Shown here piece after piece: positions 1-13,781 of a DNA stretch of 64,000 bases. The notes below the pieces were generated by a model. The model saw only the letters and a program-made list of their open reading frames with translations. It did no database searches and had not been told where the DNA came from. This DNA comes from Phascolomyces articulosus (Eukaryota > Mucoromycota > Mucoromycetes > Mucorales > Lichtheimiaceae), in the NCBI GenBank assembly GCA_025677815.1, contig JAIXMP010000019.1, forward strand, positions 620,001-684,000, in the 5' to 3' direction. How positions within the stretch are numbered: the stretch's first letter is position 1; each line of letters starts with the position of its first letter. Both the position numbers and the translations under genes were made by a program.

Positions 1-117
1 AAGCAGCTAATTAGTTCTGCATATATCCTAGACATTTTTTTAGGAGACACTAGATTATCCTATATAGTAATTATTAGGTATAAATTTCTTCCAATTGAAA
101 AATATTTCATATATTAC

Positions 118-1025
118 CACATGTAGTGACAATCTTTTTGTTTATATCCACACCATGCGATTCAAAGATTCCTCGTAGTTTTTCCAAATCCAATAATTGA
201 CCATCTCCGATCATTTCAAGTACTGATATATGAGTGGATCCGGGGATTTTACCTGCTGAAAGAAGCGGAGCAGGACGAGCTTCCAAAAGTTGAAATGAAG
301 GTTCTTTAGCATCACCGCGTTGTTGTTGTTGTTGTTGAGCATGCTGAATTATTTCGGAATAGTTGATGACAAGCTGTTTGTTTAAAGTGGGTAAAGTATA
401 CTTGACAGATGCCACCTTGCTAGCGTCAATTTCGGTAGGGTGCGCATCCTTTAACCATTTAGGTAAACCACCATTTAAAATGGATACATTTCGATGACCA
501 AAGACCTGGTATAATTAAATATATATGGTTCATGCATTAATATATCTATTCACATAGAAGCACCGTGTCTTTTTTTTTTCTTAAAAAAATAGCACTCTGT
601 TTCCTACCTTGAATGTCCAATAAACTCTTGTAGCTCCAAGAATGCCAACAGTATCATAAATGACGACATGATTGTTTTCAGTGATACCAAGTTGACCTAC
701 GGATAGTTATTATTTGTTGATAACAGACTTGTATTTTGCTGGGGAAAATTAGAAAATTATAATTATTGAAAGTGAAACATACCTACAGCTTCGGCAAAAA
801 CTTCAGGGGTAGGAAGCATATAAGGCAATGCTGTAGTCTTGTCCCTGATTTCACTGGTATCAAAAAACCGAGTGCCAGAAATATGGTGTTTTACAAAGTC
901 TTGACCAGGATTTCGGTTTGCACTTGGCATGTGCCATCGAGAACCTTTACTTGATCGAGTAAAGATGCTAATTCTGTTGTTGACACGAGACTGTCGATTT
1001 TACGCAATTGAGCATTAGACATCAT
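118..1025 (-). CDS. TUM1: TUM1-like thiosulfate/3-mercaptopyruvate sulfurtransferase (partial, frameshifted)
   Basis: Two-domain rhodanese-family sulfurtransferase. In yeast, Tum1 feeds persulfide sulfur to tRNA thiolation; mammalian MPST degrades 3-mercaptopyruvate. Visible exons are 783-1025, 608-696 and 118-505, joined by GT-AG introns. Exon 1 starts at 1025 (a second ATG at 1022) and reads STTELASLLDQVKVLDGT, then continues one frame over as WHMPSANRNPGQDF. Exon 2 carries HVVIYDTVGILGATRVYW and exon 3 FGHRNVSILNGGLPKWL, all typical of the family. The catalytic Cys is in VTTCG at the end of exon 3. A GTAATA donor at 117 splits the active-site loop, so the last exon(s) lie left of the window. 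A Q6 tract sits at the inter-domain linker, and the second-domain loop is short. The reading-frame break near 928-937 looks like loss of one copy of a 7-nt repeat (see findings), so the gene is either damaged or mis-sequenced. Family call is sure; functional state is not. Confidence 0.82.
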
Positions 1026-3650
1026 TTCTGCTTTAGTTTTTTTATTTCCAATCAGAAAAGAGGGTTAAAAGATAAATAAAACTTATTTTATATTGATTTA
1101 TAATGAGGCATGGAATAATATGGTTCTTGGGAACTGAGCCATTGTTGCACAGAAGCTTGCGCATATTCTTAAAACAATTGCGCCTTTTTTTCGGGCCATT
1201 TTTTCCACATCATATTTTTATAGAATTGTATATTTTCCAATGAATACTATCATAAAGGAAAGAGAAAAATGATGTTATTATTCGATCATAATGTGTTATT
1301 TTCATAGCATGATGGTATGAAGATATTTACGGGAAATAGATGAGGCAAATACTTTTCTCTTTTACGCCACAATCCAACTCGTCCGCACAATGACACTGTG
1401 GCGCTGTGATGCAAACTCCTTGCTTAATTTAAAGGATATTTGTTTTAAGCTCAACCAAAATGGCATCTTACAAAACGTTTAATTAGTTTTGACTTGAATC
1501 TGTCCTTAATTCAGTTAATAAAGCTGTTGATTAATAATGCTAGCTAAATTGTAACAAAAAAAGCCAATCCTTTCCGTTCGCTCGAATCTTCATAAAAATG
1601 ATCTTTGGTTGATAACCGCAGAGAATATCAATTCATCATATACATCATAATTCGATTAAAAAAAGGCTTCTCTTCATCATATGGGAAAGTTATGGTAAAG
1701 CTTAAATGTCCTGTTTTTTATTATTTTTGCAAACGAATTTGATAACGATGTAAATGCAAGTACGTACGAACAATCACGTTTAATGTACTGTGTCTTTTTT
1801 TTTTCTTGTAAAATTATCAGAAATACGTAGAGTGCATTACTTCTTATAGTATAGGATATGTATTGTCACCCTGGCAAATGGATTGTGTAATAAATCAAGT
1901 AAAACACATCAACTTAAATTCAAGCTATATTGAATTGAATATTTCTTCATACATATAAGAAATAATTTTTCATGGTTATAGCAAACATCATAATGGACAT
2001 AGTTATTAGTAGAAGTAGTAATAATAGTAGTGGAATTTTATTACACATCAATATAATAAATTGTTATATAAGTACAGGTTCCTGGCTCTTGTTCTCCTTG
2101 ACCTCATTCTCTCCCTCTCCTTATCCTATTTCCTAATGAGGTGCATAAAGAGATTATTCAATTATACTTCTAAACAAAATGGAACGATAAACATGTTTCT
2201 GATCATTTTTTTTTATCATCAACACTCATCCATTTGTAACTTTCGGAATTATTATACAGCATGTTGAATGATGAACAGTATAGTTTACTGGATAGAGGCT
2301 GGAAGATGTTGCTGTTTACTCTATATACCAAAAGTCAAAGAAAGTGATACGTACGTTATGGTCTACAATGATAGAAACAAAAAAGATGGGCCATTTTCCA
2401 TAAGTCCAAAAAGAACATTATATATTATTATGGTACTATAAAAAAGGATCAATTGACAAACAATACAATCCCAAACTTTTGAGGAAAAAACTGTATGCGC
2501 AAAGTGCATAGTCGAATAAGCTTTCTTTAATTGTATTATGTTCCTGTTCAAAAAGGTTAACCATATGTTTTGTTCTCTCCCTTTATAAATAATAACTCCA
2601 CTTGCATAAACAACACGTAACAGAAAACCAACGGTTGACTTCTCTTAAATCAATAAACATATTCGATTGTATAGTTTGATCCATAAAATATAAAAAATAG
2701 ACAATGAAGTTGTAACTCCAAAAGTACGCACCCTCATATTATCAATAATAAAGAACCAACAATTGACGTCAAGCATGCATAGTTAGATCCATAAACTATA
2801 AAATAGACGATCTAGTTGAAACGTTCTTTTTTGAAATAAAATACCAACGATCCCCACCAACAATAGTATATATTAAGAAGAACTTGTCAGAAAAAAAAAG
2901 GATAAAGCTTTGAAACTCGATAGTATGTGTACTAATAATCCACACTGAAAAACGAAAGATTATAAAACTGGTCGAAGAATTAGATTTACAATAACACATA
3001 TTTCAGCATAATAATTGAGTGATAGTTCAAGTTTCAAATTGACGATTCAAATAAGGTAGTTGAGATATGTATAGTCGTAAATGGGTTGGATAATTTTGTT
3101 ACCGCACATGTACTCATAAAAAAAATACCAGCAATAAAGAACTTTTTTTATACATCAAGAAAATAAATCTTATTATAAATAAATGAAATATATACATATC
3201 AAAGATTACATATATAAAAAAATAATAATTGCCAAATCACCTCGGTCACAGTCGGAATAAAATTTCCCGTACTCGATACTCATTTTACACACCCACACCA
3301 CCTCCCCACTTGCGTGTTATAGTGATTGGCATAAGAAATTTGATTTTTATAATGTGACATATCTTAAAATGAACGCAGTTAATCTTTTCTTCCACTTTTT
3401 TATTATCTCTCTATGCACCTCTGCTCCTCATTTTTGGCCGACACAGTGGGTACGTAGTAAATGTGTGCATCAAACAAATCAATAGGAGATATCATTTTTA
3501 ATAAAAAAAAAAGTGTACAAAAATAATAAATAAATACGTACTATCTAATTTTTTGAACTATAGAAAAAAAAGGTATATAATGCAAAACTGTAATAACTAT
3601 ACTATGTATTTTTTTTTGAAACTAATTATAAAAGGTTCAACAGATATATG
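1026..3650. other. Intergenic, AT-rich, no gene recognised
   Basis: Lies between the 5' end of the TUM1-like gene and the 3' end of the hybrid histidine kinase. Only short chance ORFs with no domain signature are present. It holds a diverged tandem duplication (about 2620-2720 and 2750-2825) listed separately, and the promoter of the TUM1-like gene directly upstream of 1025. Confidence 0.6.
2621..2825. repeat. Diverged direct repeat, two units
   Basis: Two stretches about 105-110 nt apart share a common order of words: AACCAACGGTTGAC / AACCAACAATTGAC, then ATAGTTTGATCCATAAA / ATAGTTAGATCCATAAA, then ATAGACAATGAAGTTG / ATAGACGATCTAGTTG. The second copy is shorter by indels. This looks like an old local tandem duplication in non-coding DNA; no function can be read from it. 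Confidence 0.55.
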
Positions 3651-6600
3651 TTAAGTATTACTCTCTCTGTCATTCACCAAACAATAACGTCGAAGTGCTT
3701 CTGCAAGCACTTTATTATTCATGGGTTTAGTAAGGTATCTAATAGAATTCATAAATTATCATCAGCATAAATCCATCAAGTAACAATCGGACATAAAGTT
3801 GGAGATAACACATACCCATTCATTTGAGCATCTGTGCAAATCTTTCGTGCACTATCTTGCACATCAGCAGTAAGTGCCACAATGGGTAGTTGGATGGGTC
3901 TTTGTTCGTTCGCTTCAATTTGTCGTATACGTTTTGTAGCTTCTACACCATCACACTATAATAATGTCAATATATCATTTGATTAATAAAAGTAGAATCG
4001 CCAAAATTCACCTCCTACAAGCGCGACGGAAGACATACCTTTGGCATATGGTGATCAAAAAATGCCATCGTAAAATAACCAGGTGGGTTCTTTTCCCAAG
4101 CTTCCACAGCTTCAAGACCATTGTTAGCACATGTCACTTGGAAACCTAAGCGAGTCAATTGTTTATATAATAGTTTTTGGGCAACAGGATTATCTATAAA
4201 AATAAGAAATAATGATATACATATTTAATATTCTTAAACCACACATATTTTATTTTCATTTATAAATCATGAGTATCCAAGTTTTTTTTTTACCTTCTGC
4301 AGCAAGAATACGCATCTTGCTAAACATCTCACGTTCTTCTGCAGTAATTGCTTCACCCGATGGTTTTGGTGGAGATCGAATCATTGGTCGTGGTGTAGAA
4401 GGATCGCCGGCTGTTTGACCCAACATATCAATCATAGTACGAATCAGCTTTTGTCGACGTAAAGGAACAGCCATTCGTACAATAGCACGGTTTTGTGGTT
4501 TATTTCGCAGTTGTACTTGTTGACCTTGTTCTGTATTTGTCGTATTGGTTGATTCAGAAATTCCACTGGTGGTGGCTTTCAACAAAGTCGCTTTTATTGG
4601 TGTGGTATTTTTGTCATCGTCTCCATTTCCTATCGTCAATTGATTCTGACCCAGAAATTCACCAATACCACTACTTGGGTAATGCATGATAATAATACAA
4701 CGTGTATGGTCCATAAAATAACGAATACATTTTGCCCATGCGGTATATTCGGGATCATGTGTAAGCAAAAGTCCAACGATAAGTGCTTGGTACTCTTGTT
4801 TTCCTTTGCATGCTTCCAATTCATTGGCTGAACAAGCACCATCCACAATAATACCAGGCAATAGCTGGCGAACCATATTCACCGTGGAAGCATGTTTTGC
4901 TGTGACCAGGACACGATTGTTCTTTAATTCGTTGAGTAAGGTGGCAATCATATTATTACGTTCCAAAGATTGTTCTTGTACTTTGGTGACTTGAATGGTG
5001 AAATAGAAGTTCGATCCTTTTCCTGGTTGGCTATTAACATCGATTGATCCATTCATCAACTCGACTAGTTGAAGCGATATAGATAAACCTAGACCTGTGC
5101 CCCCATATTTACGCCTACAATAGAAATATAACATCACCCATAACAATTAAAGTGACTTTTCTTCGATTGAAAACATAACGTTGTGTATTTCCCTTTTTCA
5201 ATCGATTTACTACTTACGTGGTACTTCCATCTACTTGTGAAAATGGAGCAAATAGAACTTTTCGTTGTTCTTCGCTAATACCAATACCAGTATCAATTAC
5301 CTCGAATAATAATGCAACTTTATTATCACCTGGTTTTTTACTTGCGCGTTTATTAACCGAACATCGTATTTCAATTTCTCCTTCATGTGTAAACTACATT
5401 TATAAACAGGATAATCAGTATATAATATTACATTATACTATTTAATATTTGCATAATAATAATTATTTAAATCATTTTACCTTAATTGCATTGCCGAGTA
5501 AATTTATCATGATCCTTTTAAAATTTAAAAGTTTAGAATTACACATGAATATTATTCTTATTTTTTTTCAACTATAATAAATAAATACTTACTGCCGTAA
5601 ACGGTTTGCATCTGCGATGACAACTGGTGGAACATCTTTAGAAACAGTGTAAGTAACATTAATTTTCTTTTGGATTGCCATAGCAATTAACATTTCGACG
5701 ACATCTGTAATAGCATTTTCCACAACGACTTCAGATAAATCCAATGAGACCTTTCCAGCCTGAAGTTTACTAAAATTGAGTAAATCATCAATTATTTGCA
5801 GCAGTATTTCACAGGATTCCTTTGCTGTTTTGACCAAGTCGCGCTGTTCAGGATCCAATCTAAAATATTAGTAGCAATACATAAATCGTGTAAGTTTTCA
5901 GAATGTGGATAGATACACCTATAGTGTTGTAATATAAGATATAAAATGATGGTACTTGCTTTGTTTCCGCCAGTAACGATATCATGCCGTAGAAACCAGA
6001 AAATGGAGTACGGATTTCATGACTCATGTTTGCTAAAAAGATTTCACGCAATCTTGTGGCTCGAACGGCTGCCTCTTTACTCTTTCGAGCATCTTCAAGA
6101 GCTTGCTTTTGCATTTCGATCATTCTGTAAATTAAATTTACCTGATTAATGTAGGAAAATGATATATATCCACCACACCTATACGTAAATAAGAATATAC
6201 CTCATATTCGCCATCGTAACACGTTGGACAGATTTAAACAGGAATGCATTGGTGATGGAAATACCCATTTGTTGACATAACAAGCTCAAGACAGTAACAT
6301 GTCTTTGTGTAAATACACCCACAGAACCTTCAATGAACAAGCAACCTGCCATGGCACTCTTATGGATGATTGGCATACAAATGACCGATTTTGCACCTGA
6401 ACGTTCATACCAAGGTCCAACTGCAAATCGTGTATCTTGTTGAATATCATGAATAAAGATACTTTCTCCTGTGTGGATGGTATGGTTGATAATTCGACTT
6501 GAAACAAGCTCATCTTTTTCCAAGAGAGGTCTAGGTGGTTCATACGTGGTGGTTCCATCATGTTGACTACCAAAGGCACAAACACCATATTTTTCTTCTT

Positions 6601-9600
6601 TAACAATGATAGCACCACATTCTGCGCCTATATTTACAGTAATTATAATTGTGAGGATCATGACTGCAAAAGAAAAAAAAATATGGATCCTTTCTCATAT
6701 CCTTTCTCTTAATCGCAATTATATTTTACCTGAATTTTCTAGAATAATCCCCATCATGGATGACAGGAGGGAGTCAAATTTAACTTCAGAACTCATCACA
6801 TGAGATGATTTAAGAATAGATGCCATATCCAACTATATATGGAAAAACGTAAGAAACAATAAAAAACCCTTCATCATGACATACTAATAATCAGATCCAC
6901 ATTCCCCCTTTTATATATTGATACTTACAATATCCAATGTCAGTAACGTATTTTCAGTAGTAACAGGCGGTATTGTTTCAGATACGTAAGGCTCATTCAT
7001 AGCAGCACCAGTAGTTTGTCCATAGGATGATGTACTCCATGAACCTTGTGGACCCAAGAAGGGGAATGGATCCGTTTGAATAGCAGCATCATGGAATTCT
7101 ACTCTACTGTCATTGTATTTTTCCAAAAGTTCCATGTATTGACTACTTAATTGTCGTGCTTTTCCATAGGAACCATGGCTCATATAGAGGTCGATTGACT
7201 ATTTTTTTTTTGTAGAAGTGAGTTTCCATTATTTTTTCTTAATAATAATAATTAGCGTGATATACATACCTTTTTGATAAAGTTATAAGCAATATTGCGC
7301 ATACCATTACGTAGATAAAATGCACCAGCATATTCATTAATGATACAAAGTTCAAGATACCAAGCACCTTCACGAGCCAAATCCATAGCTTCTTCATAAA
7401 GTCGACTAGCCTTTTCAAGATCAGGTAATTGTTTTCCGAGCGATCCCAGTTCTGCCTCTACGAGTAACCAGTACATCATATAATTGATCCGACTATTGAT
7501 AGCCCAGTCATAAAGCAATTCTTGATTCTTTTTCACACGTTCCATATATTCTTGTTGCTTTCCTTCATCCATGGTATCCTCATGATGTCGCATCTTGTTA
7601 ATCAATGCCAAAGAAAAGTAAAATAAGAGTAATCGTGTATGTTTATGACATGGATGTAAATACATGGTTTCCACACATTTAAAACCCAGTTCAATGGCTG
7701 TATCGATATGACCATAGAGTACCAAGGGAATCATTTTGTAAGAATCATACCAATTCAAAGACACATCGACATTTGATCCATCTCTTGTACTTTCTATTAT
7801 AAAATGATTGCTGTTAAATCCATCATCTCCATCGAATACTTCGGGTGTTGTATAAAATGTTTGGCCTTGAAGTGCTTTGATCGTTCGGATAATAGCAATC
7901 ACCAAGATATTAGTTTGGACGGAAGAAGACCATGCATGGACAGCTTCAAAACACTCTTCTGCTTCGTGCAATGCATCTGCAAGATTGTATCCTAGAGTTA
8001 ACATGGAAGTACCAATGTGAACTTGGGAAAAGGAAGCATAAACACGATCACCACTACTAAGTGAAAGAGGCATGGCGGTTCGATACCATTGAAGTGATCC
8101 ACATAAATGATGGTTCCATTGGGCTAAAAAGTTGGCATATAAAAAGTAACTTCTTCCTCTTTCTAAATTGGTACCGTATTTGTCGGCGACGGCAACGCCA
8201 GCAGCCCCGAGTTCCTTTTTTTAAAAAATATTATAATAAATCAATTGGATATGAGAATCAATTTATCAATAGACATGTTTATGAGAAAAAAGGGTGAAAC
8301 GAAAGAGAAAAACTCACCTCGCCATAGGAATATAGACCAAAACGCATCACTGAAGCTGCACCCATAAATTGAAATGCAACACCAGTAGCTGCTAATAAAC
8401 CTTGATCCAGGCATAGGTTAATAATTCTACAACCCCAGTAATACATCTCACGCTGTTGACCAAGCCAGTAAGCAACTGTGCACCTATCAATGCAATTTTG
8501 TTTCCAAATAAAAGTTACTATTTTTTTTCATAGTAAAATACATAAAATATATTCCATCCCAATCTACTTATTGACTTGGAAACCTATCCCCTTCAAAGTA
8601 AATATAACTTACAATTCCTCCAATACTGTAGCAGCTGCTCTAAACTTATGATCTTCACAAGGTCCAACCTCCTTGACAATATTTGTCAATCCAATTTTAT
8701 CCAGCTTTTTCTTGGCTTCAAAGAATTCTCGTTCCAACTCCACATCTGTTGTATTGAATTCAAAATGACCACCCCATATTTCAACCAAGCATTTATGTAA
8801 CGATTGATTACTTTTATCGGGCCATTGGCGTGATAAATAATATTTGGACTGAATACGATATGCTAAACTTCTATCAATGGGGTCACGTACATAGGCAAGG
8901 AGGACTTCCAAGAGACCTTCAGTCATGTCATATTCACCGACAACCCAGGAAAGCGCTGCTGCATTGGTATATAAACTGACAGTGGTAGGATATTCAGCAG
9001 CTGTCCATGCCAAATCATGATCACTAAATTCAATGGCCGCCTTGTAATAAGAAAATGCCATTCGATGAGCACCTGCATTTCTACCTTTGTTTCCAGCTTG
9101 TATCATAATACGACGATAAGGTGCTCTTTCTTCAACGGATAAGGAATTGATCAATTCAGGACATTTTAAAAGATGATCTGCAATCAAAAAGCTATCCCAG
9201 TCTTTCTCTACGAAAGATTGATACAATTGTGTGAGGTTTCCTTGGCAATTTTCCTTCCAAAAAAAAACTATTGTTGCTCTCTCTTTTTATCCAAACCTTT
9301 CATTAAATGTTGAGCAATCTTGAAATGTATTTTAGATCGTGTTCTCGGATTAGCAAGTTCCATAGCCGCAGCTGAAATTCTATCATGACTCCATTTGAAT
9401 TCATCACTTTGAGTTGGCATAATATATCCTTCTTGTAGCACGGCTTGTAATCCACTAATGGGATCACGCATTGATCCAGATGACGATGATGCAACACTGT
9501 TAGTATGAGGGGGTGATCCTTTTTTACTGCGTCGGTCTCTATCCCGACGATGACGTCGACGTGAACGTAATTCGGATGATTTGTTACTACTATCCGTATC

Positions 9601-12600
9601 TTCATCTTGTTGAAGAGTATGTGAAAACTTAATATATGGATGTAATGATTCCGCAACAATATGTTGATCTTTGTTGCTTGACGATGTGCTATTATCTTCC
9701 ATACTACTATGATTGCTCATCGTTTCTGAAGAATCCTCTGTCAATTCAATGACAGGATTGCCATCATCTCTACGTAATGCTGCTACTGCACCACGTGGGG
9801 TTTCATCTGTTGCTTCAGAACAAAGACTTGTTGAATCATCACTCATATTACTAGCACTATCTTCTGGATCCGATCCCAACATTAAACTTTTCACAGTTGA
9901 CCAACTAAAAGTATCACCCACAAATGAAGCCCATTTCAATAATAGCTGACCATCCCGCGGTAACTCTCGTAATCTTGCCACCAAAAAGGATTGATTTAAT
10001 ATGTCCGAAGGAAATGTAGCCGAATCCAATGTCGTTGCTTGTTGTATTTCTTGCAAATTATAATCCCATTCATTTTTTTCCCAGTTGAAAAAAATCAATC
10101 GTTTTCTTTCCAAGGTACGAATCAATTGGGATGTATAAAAACAATTGCCATTGGTGCGTTTGTATATGGCTTCAGCGAGTGGAATGACATTGTCTCTGTC
10201 CACATCCCGAGGTCGATGTAATGTGTCGCAGAGTAAATCAGTAAGTGATTCAAAGGTGAGGGCATCGACTTTCATAAAATGGATACTGGATTCATTGGTG
10301 TTGAGGAATTCGGAAAGTTTTTCAGTCACTTCTTTATCACGATAATTCACAAAGACAAGTAGATTGACCTTGGATGATATCATTGAATCCAATAATTCTA
10401 GTGATGGTTCATCTAATAAATGTTATCACGTGAAGGAGGATAGTTAAACATCAATTTGTACTACCACCATCAAATCTTCCAAAAAAAAAAGCCAACCCAA
10501 CCGTTTGGTAAACCCATCTTTTACTACTGCATCCTTCTCTCCTTACCTGCTTGATGTAGATCGTCCAAAAACTAATATAAATAATAAATATGAACATGTT
10601 TGTCGTATTGATAGAAGATAAAGATGACGAAATGTTTATTCTTTATTTACCAGAGTTGTCAAACGCCAATTATTAATAGCACGGAACACCTCCATAAACA
10701 AGGTGTGAAATCGTGATTGTGTTTCCACATTATCCATATGAATCGCTTCTGTGGCAGGAGAGGAAGGTTCCCTTTGTTTATGTTTGGATTCCATCAATGG
10801 TTTTAATTCAGGTACCAAATCTGCCAGTAATCCAATATTGATGAATTGGGTATCCAAGGATGTTTTTAAGAATTCATAGAATTGTTTGATTTCTTCTTCG
10901 GGTTCAGATAATATTTGCTGTAATACTTGAGATAATGATTTCAATATACCGCTATAGGGAACCTTGTTTTTGGAATCGAATTTGATGGTTGCCACGTATC
11001 TATTGTTGTTGTTGTCGTTATCAAAATATTAAAAAGTTAATTTTTTTATATATAATTATTACTCTGCAGACTAATACATGCGTGCATTATCAATATTATA
11101 CATTAAAAGAACCCTTTTTTGTTGTTGTTGTTGTTGTTGCACTCTTTATCTCCTTGTCTATATCTTCTTTTTCATATTTACGTAATGAGATACTTACCCA
11201 TGATGTCGTGCAGTTGCTTGTACAGCATTAAATAAAGTTGATTTGCCTATAATAACGATGAAACAACCAATTATTACTATTTTATATTTTATATATGACT
11301 CCTCCTAAAATTGTTCCTTTTAACTTCTTCGCCCCTTTTTTTTAACCACACGCTCCTTCTCCTTTCCGATGATACTATAATGATATTATAATATAAAAAA
11401 CTATAATAAAGTAAAGAATCCTCAATCTCTCCTTTTACACAGATATACTTTACCTATACCACCAGGGCCATAGACTGCTACCATAGTCGTATTTTGTTTT
11501 CCATTTGTCGTATTGGGTACCACGCGACTGTTTGAACTAGAAACATCACTTCCATCCAATCCACTACAATAGCTTGGTGATGTTGTGGATTTAGGCCTTC
11601 CATTATGATCAGCACTTTCAGGAGAGGATGTGTCACTAAATGTATCAATTGTATTGACACCCCCATTGCCTATCAAGATTTCGGCGGATGACCCAGCATT
11701 GCTACTGCTTGTTGCATGGTTTGACTTTTCTCGATTACGCCCCGCAATGGCTTTGTAGGTATTCACATGCCGTTCAATGATATAGGTCATTTCTGAAAGT
11801 AAGGCTTGACGACCATAAATTGTTTTTGGAAGCGTAAATACAGAAGCAATATCATGTTGTGCAAGTGGGAAAGATGGAATGGACTAGAGATTATATGTGT
11901 TGTTGGTAACAAAAGATGATAGTTTGAGATATATAAAGTTTTGCTCTTCTCCCCTTGTTATCTTTGTTCCTTTTTTCTAAGGCTTATAGCTACTATGGAG
12001 TAGCCTCGTTGTTTTGACATTGCTATCCCAATAATCTAATAATAGTTACCTCGGTTGAATTTTTTGATTCTTTTAATCGTTTAAGACACTCTTTAAGATC
12101 ACAGCGCACACCATGTGAAGAAGAATATCGGTCATCAGGAGCCTAAATCGATTATTTAGTCTGTAAAGTGCTCTTTTTATTTGTTTATTTATCTCCAGGA
12201 AGAGAAAAAAAAGCACATAAAGATAATAAGAAGTTTAAATGATGCAGGAGATATATAAAAAAAAAAAGAAAACTGCTTCTCAAAAACTTTTTGATATTAA
12301 TTACCTTATTTGTCATTTTCTCTATAATTCTTGAAATCACTTCAGGTACCTCCAATTGAGTATCATGTACCAAAGGTACTTTACGACTCAAGATACCGTT
12401 TAACACTTCCAATGGTCCACCATCAAAAGGGGGTCTTCCTGTTAAAAGAACATAAAAAATGATACCCAAAGAATAGATATCGGATCGATGATCTGGTGCA
12501 TATGTCGTTCGACCTGTCTGTTCAGGGCTCATATAAACCAATAAGCTTTGAAGCATGTGCATTGACTCCTTATTATTTGCAGTCTTGCGCCAACCTTCAG

Positions 12601-13781
12601 AAGTAAGGAAACTAAATTACCCGAAATCATATATTATCATCATGGTTACAGAATTATTATCAACCGAACCGAATAAGCTTTCTTTGTGCCATTTATTGCC
12701 TAGCACATTACTGTAACTGCTGTTTTGTGTCTCTTTTTTCCCCTTTTTCACAAATACACACATACACAAATCATCCTCTCTCCCCTTCCATCCTCAAATC
12801 ATAATTTTATTTTATTTTTACCTTTCGTATGATTTTGATCCAGAACCAAAATTCCAAATCTTTACCCGAGAATTATCATCCCCATTCCATTGAAATGCTG
12901 TTGGACGTAACTCTCCGTGTAATCCGCCATGACGATGGACAAATTCTAAACAATCCGCACATTTAATAGCAAAGCGTAAAAATGTACTGAGATCATAAGT
13001 ATGGGGTGGTGGAATGGAGTGGTGTGGAGGTTCTTGCGAATTGTTCGTTGACTTGCTGGTAGGTGTTATTGACAATAAAGAGGAAGGCTGTTCGTCAAAA
13101 GCAAGACGATGATAGTATGGATTATTGGTCAGATGTTGATAATGGATTGCACGCAAATTACTACTGGTACTACTATTGCTACTACTTCCAATGGAGGATG
13201 CTTTATCACTATTGCTATTGGTGGTGGTATTTGCATAAGGTGTAGATGCAGGATCTGAATTTTCATCTGATAAGCGACGATGATAACTATTATGATGATT
13301 TCGTCCTTCGTCGGCATAAATTGCAACAGTAAGACCGCTGGGTAAATTTAAATATTCGAGTGGTCGTACTATATAAAAGAATATTAGAATTCAACATTTG
13401 CTTCCAAGTGTGTGTCTATATATATATTACCAAGGTATAATGGACCGTCGGGAAATTGATATAATCTTTTCATGATATAAAACTCTCGTTCTAATCGAAG
13501 AGAACTTGTACACGACACTTTGGCTACAACCGGATTCTTGCTCGAGATTCTGTCAAAAAAAGTTTAACGATCGTTCTTCAATCGCAAAAAAATATTGCAA
13601 AAAGGAATTTTGTTTTCTCTTACTTGTAACCATAAACGACATCGACATTCTCTCCACCATGAGCCAATGTTTGCGTAGGTGACGATTTAAAATGATATCC
13701 TGCAATGACCAATGGACCTGTCAACACACTAGCTGGACTAGGTGAATCGGTTTGAGAAGCACTTGATCCGGAATTGGACAT
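3651..13781 (-). CDS. Group X-type hybrid histidine kinase with Ser/Thr-kinase-like, AAA, GAF, HK and receiver domains
   Basis: Giant sensor kinase of the S. pombe Mak2/Mak3 (Phk) and Candida Chk1 type, expected to signal stress through a phosphorelay to HPt and response-regulator proteins. About 24 exons, about 2,500 aa; start ATG 13781 ([12 protein letters not shown]), stop 3651. In order: a Ser/Thr-kinase fold (13.6-12.3 kb; [20 protein letters not shown] and [13 protein letters not shown] recognisable); a P-loop ATPase ([13 protein letters not shown] split by an intron near 11.45-11.25 kb, Walker B-like FLDDLHQA near 10.55 kb); a long helical TPR-like region (10.3-7.2 kb); GAF (6.65-6.2 kb); HisKA with the phospho-acceptor in [13 protein letters not shown] (about 6.0 kb); HATPase with [10 protein letters not shown] and YGGTGLGLS (5.4-5.1 kb); a degenerate receiver-like stretch (5.0-4.6 kb); and a true receiver with the Asp in FFDHHMPK (about 4.05 kb) and Lys in YLTKPM (about 3.73 kb). 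The kinase-like domain reads HGELRP and NFG where HRDLKP and DFG are expected. Family call is very secure; exact splice sites are approximate. Confidence 0.93.
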
